Source: Agrypnia vestita
Taxonomy: Eukaryota; Arthropoda; Insecta; Trichoptera; Phryganeidae
Length of the DNA stretch: 64,000 nt
Assembly: GCA_016648135.1 (NCBI GenBank)
Contig: JADDOH010023170.1
Coordinates: 1 to 64,000 of the forward strand
Direction: 5' to 3'
Made by a program: the position numbers and the translations under genes. Under the pieces are notes generated by a model, which saw only the letters and a program-made list of their open reading frames with translations, was not told the DNA's origin and ran no database searches. Below, piece after piece: positions 56,159-64,000 of the stretch. The stretch's first letter is position 1; the number at the start of each line of letters is the position of its first letter.

Positions 56159-57560
56159 TTGCAAAATATCATTTCATTTTAAAAAAAAAGGAAATTTTCT
56201 TATAATTATCACCTTAACAGTAAGCAACTCAACGTCTGCACTCAAGTGAGGAAATGGGTGTCCATCTTAGATTCTAAATTAACTTGTGTCCCACATTTGG
56301 AGCCAGCAATTGCTAGAACGATAAACCTATTTTAATCAGCGTTTACTTCAATCATTTTGTATTTTCATTTGAAAGCAGTCAACTATAGTTTGCATTTTAT
56401 TACTCAATATTTTACACAGCGAACTACTTGGAAATATCCAACATAAATTTTTCAACATTTTACAATTTCCATTCTCATTTAGAAATTCGAGTCTCACACA
56501 GAAAGCGAGCATTATCACAAAATCCCTCCTCTATCAGATTGAAGAAGCATGGAAATGTGTGCTACATTTATAAAATCTTGAGCAACTTGATTGACTCAGA
56601 TTTTAATGATAATAATAATTTTTTTATTTAATAATAATAATCAATTTTAAAATTTAATTTGTCCTAAACCCAACGCGTCCAAAAACTTATTTTATTCAAA
56701 TTTCGGCAGAAGTATTATTTAAATGCACAATTAGTGTGCCGCATCTTTGTATCCTGGCCTACCAGCACTCTTAAGCAGGACAACTTTTATACATTTTCTT
56801 ATAAGCTCCCATCACTTGCTTAAATTAATTTTAATTGTTAGTTTTTTCAATTAAAACAAACGTAAAAATGCTTTAAACAATGAGATTCCTGCTCGAGGCA
56901 ACTGATGTACCTCTGGCTCTTTTCCCAAGATTTGATGTATCTGAACATATCCCATTTTCAGATTCTAAAAAATTATAAATACTCCCAAACAATATTGATA
57001 GTAGATTTGAGTAATGGCGACTACAATATATTTATTTTTCTGCACTCACCTGTTTAAATAAACCTTAATTATATTGTACCTAAAATGCTAGTAACCTTCA
57101 CACAATTTGTACATATTTGAACATTGAACCCGGGACCTTTCTATTCCTGATAGTCTGAAACTGCGGCACGAACAGAGTATAATGTAATTGAAGATTAGAT
57201 ATTAATAGCTGGAATGTGGTATGAAAGTAAAACTTGTAGTCAAACATAACACTTATGGTTAGAAATTGTAAAAATTTGATGATAAAATTTTTTAATGACT
57301 AAATACATTTATGAAGAAAATTACATCGCTTGATGATTTTATTTATATTGTATTAAAGAAATATAAATACACATATATATCAGTAATTACAGAAATGTTC
57401 TTTCTTCACTCACTTGATAGCCCGAAGGCTGGCACGACCAGAAGTCTGGACTGCTGCCTCGCTTGCAGCGAGCAATAATCAAAAGTATCGGGGGCCGGTC
57501 ATGCAGCGGGTGGACGCCGAGGGGTAACTAAAGCTCTGGAGTGAGAGTATGGAACCAAAA
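56159..57560. other. Spacer with nothing firmly recognised
   Basis: AT-rich. The stretch 57420-57540 is GC-richer and could be read on the minus strand as PAPDTFDYCSLQARQQSRLL, but without a start, a known motif or a supported acceptor I leave it uncalled; it may be 3' untranslated or downstream DNA of ND-42. Confidence 0.35.
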
Positions 57561-57561
57561 A

Positions 57562-57567
57562 TTTATT
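57562..57567 (-). terminator. NDUFA10: Polyadenylation signal candidate of ND-42
   Basis: AATAAA on the minus strand, 33 bp after the ND-42 stop codon. Confidence 0.45.
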
Positions 57568-57599
57568 TACATATAAATATAACTACACAACATTTTTGT

Positions 57600-58772
57600 T
57601 TACAAGAAACCTTCTCTCCAGGGAGTCTTGTTCTTGAACAGCAGGCCGGTGTCACCCTGCTCCTTGTTGTAGCCAGGCGCGAACTGTTTGCTAGGTATTT
57701 TATCAAGCAGCTGGTTGCGCGCGAAGCAGTCTTCAGCGCTCACCACCAGTTCCGGCACATCGAAAACCGGCACGTTGAACAAGTTCATGATCTGAGGCTT
57801 ATTGTTGGTGTACTCCATGCGCAAATCTGCCAATTCTTGCTCTTGGTAAAAGTTCCAATCCTTCATCTTGGTATCGTAGATCCAGTAGTTGTCAAAGTCA
57901 ATGCGCTCGATATCCTCCACCAGGACCTCCGTGTCTCCCGGAGTAGTCCAGTCGTACACCAGCACCTCGGCGTGCTGCCCAATCTCTTTAAGGTACTTCT
58001 GCTTGTACTGGCGCTCCATGACACTCAGAAAGTCTGAAGAAAATACCTCGGATCCCTCCTCGTGCGGGTACTTACGGGCCTTCACCCGCTCTTGCGTCAC
58101 TTTCACCGGCACATCTAAATAGATGACCAAATGCGGCTTGCGGAACTCCCCTATGGTATTGTTTTTAACTGCGGAGTATGCGGCACGCGCAGGTTTCCCC
58201 ATAAAGCCGCACTGCACCATGGCATCAGCAAACACAAAGTCCGAATAGGGACAGCGCTCTAACACTACGCCCTGGCCTGTGTTAAGTAAATGTGTGAGAG
58301 CATCCAAGTATTGAGAGCACCGTGTGCGGTACATTAGGATCTGGAAATTGGCAGCGTTGAAGTGACGCGGATTACGACAGAAGTCCTTGTGGTCGTAGGT
58401 TCGGCAGCTCTCGGGCATCTCTGGATCCAAAGTGCGCAAATCGAAGCCGTAGGAGTCCAAATACAGCAAGTCCAGCGTAGCCTCCGGAAAGTGACGCATG
58501 TCTAGTTCTTGGGCCAGCTGCGCGGCCAATGCAGATTTTCCCGCAGCGACGGGCCCTTCCACTACCACCACCTTGGTATTGGCATTGAAGCGCTCGGATG
58601 TCACATCCATCAACAAGCGATTCAGCAACGTATACTGCTGCGTTTCCCAAGGGAAAGGCTTAGGCCGCGGACCCCAATTGAGGGACTCTCGCATGACTTT
58701 CCCAGCTATACCTCGCGCTCCCGCGGGGGCTCGCCAGAGAGCTTTCACGCTCATCCGCAGAAAAGCCGGCAT
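57600..58772 (-). CDS. NDUFA10: NADH dehydrogenase (complex I) accessory subunit NDUFA10/ND-42, 390 residues, single exon
   Basis: An accessory subunit of mitochondrial complex I on the matrix side of the membrane arm; it does not carry redox centres. It belongs to the deoxynucleoside-kinase fold. The start MPAFLRMSVKALWRAPAGAR is basic and lacks acidic residues, as in a mitochondrial import sequence. Then come KVVVVEGPVAAGKSALA (P-loop, residues 67-83), YLDSYGFDLRTLDPEMPESC (105-123), VVLERCPYSDFVFADAM (169-185, the ERS-type motif of the kinase fold), KPHLVIYLDVPV (212-223) and the family tail with NYWIYDTKMKDWNFYQEQEL. Its length lies between human NDUFA10 (355) and other insect ND-42 proteins (about 400). 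The frame is GC-rich, uninterrupted and apparently intact; AATAAA follows at once. A single exon may be native or point to a retrocopy. Confidence 0.96.
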   Translation of the reverse strand: MPAFLRMSVKALWRAPAGARGIAGKVMRESLNWGPRPKPFPWETQQYTLLNRLLMDVTSERFNANTKVVVVEGPVAAGKSALAAQLAQELDMRHFPEATLDLLYLDSYGFDLRTLDPEMPESCRTYDHKDFCRNPRHFNAANFQILMYRTRCSQYLDALTHLLNTGQGVVLERCPYSDFVFADAMVQCGFMGKPARAAYSAVKNNTIGEFRKPHLVIYLDVPVKVTQERVKARKYPHEEGSEVFSSDFLSVMERQYKQKYLKEIGQHAEVLVYDWTTPGDTEVLVEDIERIDFDNYWIYDTKMKDWNFYQEQELADLRMEYTNNKPQIMNLFNVPVFDVPELVVSAEDCFARNQLLDKIPSKQFAPGYNKEQGDTGLLFKNKTPWREGFL

Positions 58773-59069
58773 CTTTAGCCGTTATGCTGAACTTCAATTG
58801 ATATTTGCTCAGGTAGAAAGGACTGTGACCATTACCTAGAAGCAGGCAATCTGGATAACAATTTACTTTGCACATTAAAGTAAAAATAAATGTGTATTGT
58901 TTTCATCCTGAATTAGGTATTTTATATATATATTGCTTTTACTATAAATTAAATGTTGCACCATGAAGTGATTGCCAAATTATTCAATTATATTATGATT
59001 GTGCTATTGGTATTTGATTGTAACAATGATTGGTAACTGATATTTAAGTGGAGTAAGAGAAGTTTAGAG
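58773..59069. other. ND-42 upstream region
   Basis: AT-rich DNA directly upstream of the minus-strand ND-42 start codon; it should hold the 5' untranslated region and promoter, but no element can be assigned by eye. Confidence 0.35.
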
Positions 59070-59705
59070 TAGTGTTGTAACGGAGCCATTTTAGCAGAGG
59101 CCGAAGTCTATAGTTTGGCCTCCGCGGAAGCGGAGGTTAACGGAGTCAGAGGTGGGTTAATAAAGAAAAAAAATCTATAATTAACTTTTATTGAAGAAAA
59201 AATGTACCTTTTGATAATCAAAAATAATAAGAGGCAAATTAAACTTAACAAACAAAAGTTTTGCAGCTTTATCACCTTCTAAGCGATAAGAGTTCGTAAA
59301 TTAAACCGGCTCCACTAAACAGTTACCAACCTGGAACTAACCCTGGTGGCTACGATAAATAAGCGCGCACGATGGAACAAAAGCTTTAAATTTAGTATTA
59401 TATTTCCACCACAATAAAGGGTCTTCGTTTAGTGGGAGCCTGTTTCGTTATTATATTAATTTATTAATGATTTCCATGTGATTGGTTACATTGCCGTCAG
59501 ATGAAGAGGATACAGAAATACTTCGCAGATTAGTCAGTCAGCCGAACTCGGCAGAGACGCACGCAATGACTAAACACAAAAACGCCTCCATTAAAAGTTA
59601 AGACTCCTTTAAAAACATGCAGAGGCGGATGCGTAGGAGGAGATTCGATTTTTTACAGATGTTCTGCATTTGCGGAGGCGAAGGCGAGGTTCCATTACAA
59701 CCCTA
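59070..59705. mobile_element. hAT-like non-autonomous element, 636 bp
   Basis: The left end TAGTGTTGTAACGGAGCC and the right end, in reverse complement, TAGGGTTGTAATGGAACC are imperfect inverted repeats in a hAT style (TAGNGTTGTAA). Subterminal CCTCCGCGGAAGCGGAGG and TGCGGAGGCGAAGG motifs repeat. No convincing 8-bp target duplication is visible (GTTTAGAG and GTCGAATC), so the class is provisional. Confidence 0.55.
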
Positions 59706-61000
59706 GTCGAATCTATTTTGCCTGTCAGCGCTTGAAATTATGAAATGATAATTACCAATAATTGCTACAATTAAATTATGGTTTAGCTCATCACTAGAAA
59801 TTAATGTTAAAAACAGGTAGGTAACTCACCTCTCTGTACAAACAAAAGGAAAATATATCAATTTTTTCAGAATTATTGCTTTCTTATCATGAGCTAGTAA
59901 TGCTAATATTTAAATTTCGATGTAAAGCGTTCGAGGGATTCGAATGAATGTGTTTATAATCTTCCTTGGATAAATTGACAGATTTTTGTTCTACTTTTTA
60001 TACTACAAGGATCTCAGAAAAGCTGGCAGCCATGTCATAAGATATCTCGTGAAAACATGAATGAATTCTAAATAAATAATGGATCTAGACTAAACAACAG
60101 ATTTCAAATCAAAAGTCTCTAAATATATTTAAAAGTCATGTTTGAGGTTAAATGATGATCCAAAACTAATACTTCATCTGCAGTATGACAGGTAGACATA
60201 GATTCGATGTAGTGAAATTCTTATTTTGTGATTTCTGTTAAATCACCTAAGTTCTTGTAAAAAATTAGCTTTAGAAAAACGGACTTTGTTTATTTCAATT
60301 AAGTAAAAATATTTTTTGAAATACCTTCGAAACGTCAACAAGGATCCCGAGAAAATATTCGGCTGTCGGCAGTGATATAACTATATACTTTTTAATTGTA
60401 AAAAGCTACAAGATTTTAGAGAGAACTAACCAGTAGACATTGAAATGAAAGTATTAACTTAGTCATTTTTCTAAATTCACATTTCAATTAATTATAACGA
60501 CATAAATTAAACCGGTAATTAGTAATATTACTCATATAAAACTTAAGAACACCGAAAAATGAAATAGTGCATTATATAAATGTGAGTATAGTACATATAT
60601 AAGTTAGTTAGCTATAAATGTGAGGTTTTCGATCTTTTACAAAAAATAGTCTTATTAATTTTTTTTGTGATACCGAATTAAGTGGTATGGAAATGGAAGT
60701 TCACAATGTTCCTAGTTTTACGAGAATTCATTTTGTAAATAATTTTCTCCGAAATTTATTCTGTCTGTTTAACTATAAATATCCGCAACCAGTTACAGTT
60801 GTTAATAAATTATGTAAGTCCAATAAACTACAATTACTGCGACTGCCGTTCCTGGACCCAACAGCGCTTCTAAAGTTCCGCATTTATCGTGAGCAACGCT
60901 ATTCTATTAATAACTATTAATTTTAATTTTTTTTATTAAATTGTAGAGGGAAACAAAGGTTCCATAGTGTTGTAAAGTCTCTAATAAAAACAATGTTTCC
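59706..61000. other. AT-rich spacer with nothing recognised
   Basis: A 77-codon plus-strand frame (60687-60920) has no recognised motif. No repeat pair was found. Confidence 0.35.
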
Positions 61001-62162
61001 ATTAAATCAAAAATCAAGGCTGGGATGGATGGGATGTCAAGAAGAGAAATGTGGCCTATGTTTTCGGCCGGGTTCTCAGAAATATATATGCAAAATTTAG
61101 GTCAAATCGGTCGAACGGTACAAATTTGCGTGAAAAATATATCAGGGTTCTTCTTGATCCTGTTTTCCCTTAATAATTGTCAAGATTTCCTCATCAGTCA
61201 TCTTAACTGTTGTGGCCAGACCCTCATCTACTACATCAAAGTCCTCCAGCTCTTCGGGAGTAAAGGTGACTGATATATTGAACTACTGGATCCACTCACT
61301 TAGGCCCGTGTTTCAAGTTGATTAAAGAAAAAGTTCGTATAAAGCATAGATTTTTATGAAAACGGATTGTTTGATTGGTGGAGAACGCAAAAATGTATGC
61401 TTTAAATTAACTATTATTTTGATCCAACTTGAAACAACTGGCTCTTAGAGGCAGATTTTGCGGCGATCTAGTTTTATGAAGCAGTCAAATTGTAATACTG
61501 TGTGGCCAAAATAATGGTGGATAGTTGCTGCTATCACCTCTTCCTTTTTCAAAGGAACCACAGCATTTTTTACCAAGTTTTTAATAACACTTTTGTCCAT
61601 TTGCGCCAAAACAGTCGGTTAAATCCTTGCGGACTTTTTAGCCTTGTAAGTGACCGGTAACTGGAATTTATCGAAACTGCGTAGATTTTTTGACTTTCCG
61701 ATACCATGTAGTTCTCTTTTTCTGTACGATTCATGTTGATTTCCGCTAGCACTGATAATGCGCTCTTTCAAGTTTTTGCTATGCACGCACTATTCGTTTT
61801 TTTTAGTGTCTTGTTTGGTATCCTTTTTTTAAAAATCTGGTTTCGTCTACATTAAAGAGAGTATTAGGAGAGTACTTTGTAGTCAACTCCAGTCACACCT
61901 TCTCCAGCAAGCCGTGGATGATGTTCCTGTCGACATCGCTTGCCTCTAGTTGGTATTCCGCGTGCCTGGCGACAAGAAAATTTCAAGAAACGAACTTTCT
62001 AGATGCCCCTTTTTCGGCAGAAGTATACCAATTTTTTCGCTAAGCAGAGTGAGCCATTCGTTATAGAGAGTGAATGAATGCATGGGTTCTTAAGAAAACG
62101 TTATTTTTTAATTATAGTGAGATTTTCGCTATTGGGAGTTTCGTTACAGAGAGTGAAAACTG
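61000..62162 (-). mobile_element. Tigger/pogo element, truncated, antisense
   Basis: The right end (minus-strand start) reads CAGTTTTCACTCTCTGTAAC, followed by CGAAACTCCCAATAGCGAAAA, closely like the left end of 54585-56156. Transposase scraps follow in natural order on the minus strand: AEYQLEASDVDRNIIHGLLE (61960-61900), LFNVDETR with one catalytic Asp (about 61850), SVIKNLVKNAVVPLKKEE (61600-61540), and the tail KMTDEEILTIIKGKQDQEEP (about 61210-61150). Stops and frameshifts abound. The far inverted end is missing. A Harbinger MITE is inserted at 61303-61444. Confidence 0.72.
61303..61444. mobile_element. PIF/Harbinger-type MITE inserted in a Tigger element
   Basis: Starts GGCCCGTGTTTCAAGTTG and ends, in reverse complement, GAGCCAGTTGTTTCAAGTTG; TTA flanks both sides (61300-61302 and 61445-61447). 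It interrupts the Tigger relic and is therefore younger than it. Confidence 0.85.
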
Positions 62163-62164
62163 TA

Positions 62165-62410
62165 TTTCGTCGCTCTATATATAATTAATCCTGTGTGACG
62201 TTTTAGTACATTCTGATAAACGAATAAAACTGTTTTAAAAAATAATTGCACGGACTAGATTTATAAAAAATATTTAAATAATTACTAGGCAGACTTTAAG
62301 ATGAACGACAATGTTTTTAGTATATCTCCCTTATTTATATGAAAAATTGATTCGTTCATCTCAGAATGTTCTTAACGGCACATAGGATTTATTATATATA
62401 CAGTGACGAT
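62165..62410. mobile_element. MITE with ~55-bp inverted ends (empty-site relative of the 17-kb composite)
   Basis: The left part reads GTCGCTCTATATATAATTAA then TCCTGTGTGACGTTTTAGTA, and the right part, in reverse complement, GTCACTGTATATATAATAAA then TCCTATGTGCCGTTAAGAAC. These are inverted copies of the DNA that flanks the long-TIR MITE at 17100-17800, but without that insertion. It is non-coding. Confidence 0.75.
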
Positions 62411-62757
62411 TTGTTAAATTTATTTGCAATATTAGATCTTTCTATTCCTGGATGAAATTTTATATCTTCAGTTATTTTACTTGTGTCCTTTTGCATTAAT
62501 GAGTTTATTGTAGATCATATTTTTTCGGAACTAGCTTTTTCATTCTTGATTTTGGTTTTAAAATATTTGTTTTTGTTATTTTTTAGTTTATTGGTGTATT
62601 TATTTCTATATTTTTAAAAATTTTCCCAGTTCCACAAAGTTTTTGTTATTTTCTCTATTTTATATAACCTGAAGTGCTTAATAGAGTACCTAGCTAAAAA
62701 AAGAATACATTATACAATTTACGCGTTACTTTCTCGCTGTACTCTCGTTACGTGGTA

Positions 62758-62901
62758 CGGTAGCCGGCAAACATCTTGAAATTTTACGGCGTAGTGGGGG
62801 GAAAGTTTGCGCATGTACTTTTCCACCAAAGAGACCCAAATTTTGTCTTCTGCGCATTCCCCCACTACGCCAAAAGATTTCAAGAAGTTTGGCGGCAACT
62901 G
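62758..62901. mobile_element. Tc1/mariner-type MITE, 144 bp, copy 1
   Basis: The left end CGGTAGCCGGCAAACATCTT and the right end, in reverse complement, CAGTTGCCGCCAAACTTCTT extend through TTGAAAT...GGCGTAGTGGGGG on both arms; TA flanks both sides. The arms make up almost the whole element. Confidence 0.88.
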
Positions 62902-62960
62902 TACTGCGTAGTACATTCAACTAATGCATAAATGAATGTGACTTTAAAGGCTTTATGGTA

Positions 62961-63103
62961 CAGTAGCCGGCAAACATCTTGAAATTTTACAGCGTAGTGG
63001 GGGGAAGTTTGCGCATGTACCATTCCACCAAAGAGACCCAAATTTTGTCTTCTGCGCATTCCCCCACTACGCCAAAAAATTTCAAGAAGTTTGCCGGCAA
63101 CTG
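62961..63103. mobile_element. Tc1/mariner-type MITE, 143 bp, copy 2
   Basis: Starts CAGTAGCCGGCAAACATCTT and ends, in reverse complement, CAGTTGCCGGCAAACTTCTT, with TA on both sides. Same orientation as copy 1, 59 bp away, and about 95 percent identical by eye. Confidence 0.9.
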
Positions 63104-63109
63104 TATATT

Positions 63110-64000
63110 ATCTTATCTATCCTTTAAAGTGAACGGACCCCACAGAATATAGACCAAAACGGACCCTACCTTTTATCTATGAACAAGATATTTTTTTCCA
63201 TAGACCATATTTCCCTTCTGACCATAGAAATATAAAACAAATGAGAAATACTTCTGTCATATCGTGCAGCTGTCAAATCTGCCGATGATTGTCAATAATA
63301 TTTGATAGATAAGAGCGGATGAAAGCAATTTTAAGGATTTCAAGTGTGTTGTGTAGATATGGTATAAATCTAGAGAAGATCTATCAGAATTGTGGAATCG
63401 GACGATTCAAGTATTTCTTAGTCAATAGTTATTTGTAATTGTTAGACATCGCGTTTATACGGTTTACGTTCACCCAGATAAAGAAGTTTGGTTTGTCGGA
63501 TGTGCTGAATAAATCCTGTATTTTGTCACCACTCAAAACTATATTCATGTAAGTATCTTATTTTAAAAAATAAATTGTTTATATCTTTAATGTTTGATAG
63601 TTAATATTAAAGAAAAGGGGGTTCGCGTGATGGAACGGACAGGGTTGAGCCATGTAAAAAATGAGAACATAACATGACCACTACGAGCGGCGCGTGTCCA
63701 AAATAAATCAGCCGCTACATACAGAAAATTGCATTGGAGACGAGGCGTGTATGCCGCTACTGAAAATCGGGTTGCCGCTCGGAGCGTGCGCAAGTCAGTG
63801 CCCAGCGGCTGTTGCCGCGACTGGAGGGGGGCCGCGCGCGCATACTGCTTCCAACTAGCTGTAGAACAACATCGTCCGGACACTAGCCCGGAGATTGGCC
63901 CTTTGTTAAATGAATATGAAAAATGCAGCCTGTTTGGCCGCCAATGTTATTTCCAGCTACAAGTGTCGATACAAATATGTGTGGAATTTGTATATGTTAT
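63110..64000. other. Right-edge region with a GC-rich patch, no supported gene
   Basis: 63680-63890 is GC- and CpG-rich (GGGGGCCGCGCGCGC), unlike its surroundings. A 98-codon minus-strand frame there has low-complexity, Arg/Ala-rich composition with no recognised motif. It could be a first exon or promoter of a gene beyond the window edge. Confidence 0.35.

Noticed and set aside
57118..57170. tRNA-like B box on the minus strand (GGGTTCAAT)
   Set aside because: The sequence around it does not fold as a cloverleaf, and no A box is present.
57420..57545. Extra exon or small gene downstream of ND-42
   Set aside because: A short GC-rich open stretch on the minus strand with a possible GTGAGT donor, but no acceptor, start or known motif.
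63587..63883. 98-codon minus-strand frame at the right edge
   Set aside because: Low-complexity Arg/Ala-rich composition in CpG-rich DNA; no family resemblance.

Overview
The window is nuclear DNA from an animal, most likely an insect. It is AT-rich, genes are split by short and long introns with GT-AG borders, and DNA transposons of typical arthropod families (mariner, Tc1-like, hAT, pogo/Tigger, PIF/Harbinger MITEs) are dense, with remnants of non-LTR and Penelope-like retroelements. No bacterial, viral or plasmid genes were seen. I cannot name the species from the sequence alone.

Layout. 1-7692 is the end of a satellite array of about 168-bp monomers with block (higher-order) duplications. 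7.7-14.4 kb holds repeats: a LINE endonuclease scrap, a dispersed repeat, a Tc1/mariner-type relic and a full-length but broken mariner with perfect terminal inverted repeats. 14487-15149 is an intronless ankyrin-repeat gene (minus strand). 16-19.3 kb holds a LINE fragment, a nested MITE, a THAP9/P-element-like transposase fragment and a frameshifted eIF4E-like exon. 19.6-22.2 kb is a hAT-type element with a Tc1-like non-autonomous element nested in it; a second copy of the latter lies at 24.2-25.5 kb. 27.0-31.0 kb is a 4-kb hAT-type element carrying a palindromic 102-bp tandem repeat, other nested elements and a Myb/SANT-like fragment.

Three conserved host genes can be read with confidence. 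PLGRKT (plus strand, four exons, 31502-35368) encodes a 152-residue plasminogen-receptor-KT family membrane protein. GMPR (minus strand, nine exons, 50890-40079) encodes a complete 346-residue GMP reductase; every exon joins in phase. ND-42/NDUFA10 (minus strand, one exon, 58772-57600) encodes a 390-residue accessory subunit of mitochondrial complex I. They are functionally unrelated neighbours (membrane protein, purine salvage, respiration), and nothing suggests co-regulation. Their exons are clearly more GC-rich than the surrounding AT-rich, transposon-filled introns and spacers.

The remaining interest lies in mobile-element biology: nested insertions with visible empty sites, a mini-protein retaining only a DNA-binding region inside a Tc1-like element, hammerhead-ribozyme-like motifs in a long inverted repeat, and a Tigger element internally rearranged together with a Penelope-like GIY-YIG fragment. 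I found no tRNA, rRNA or CRISPR array.
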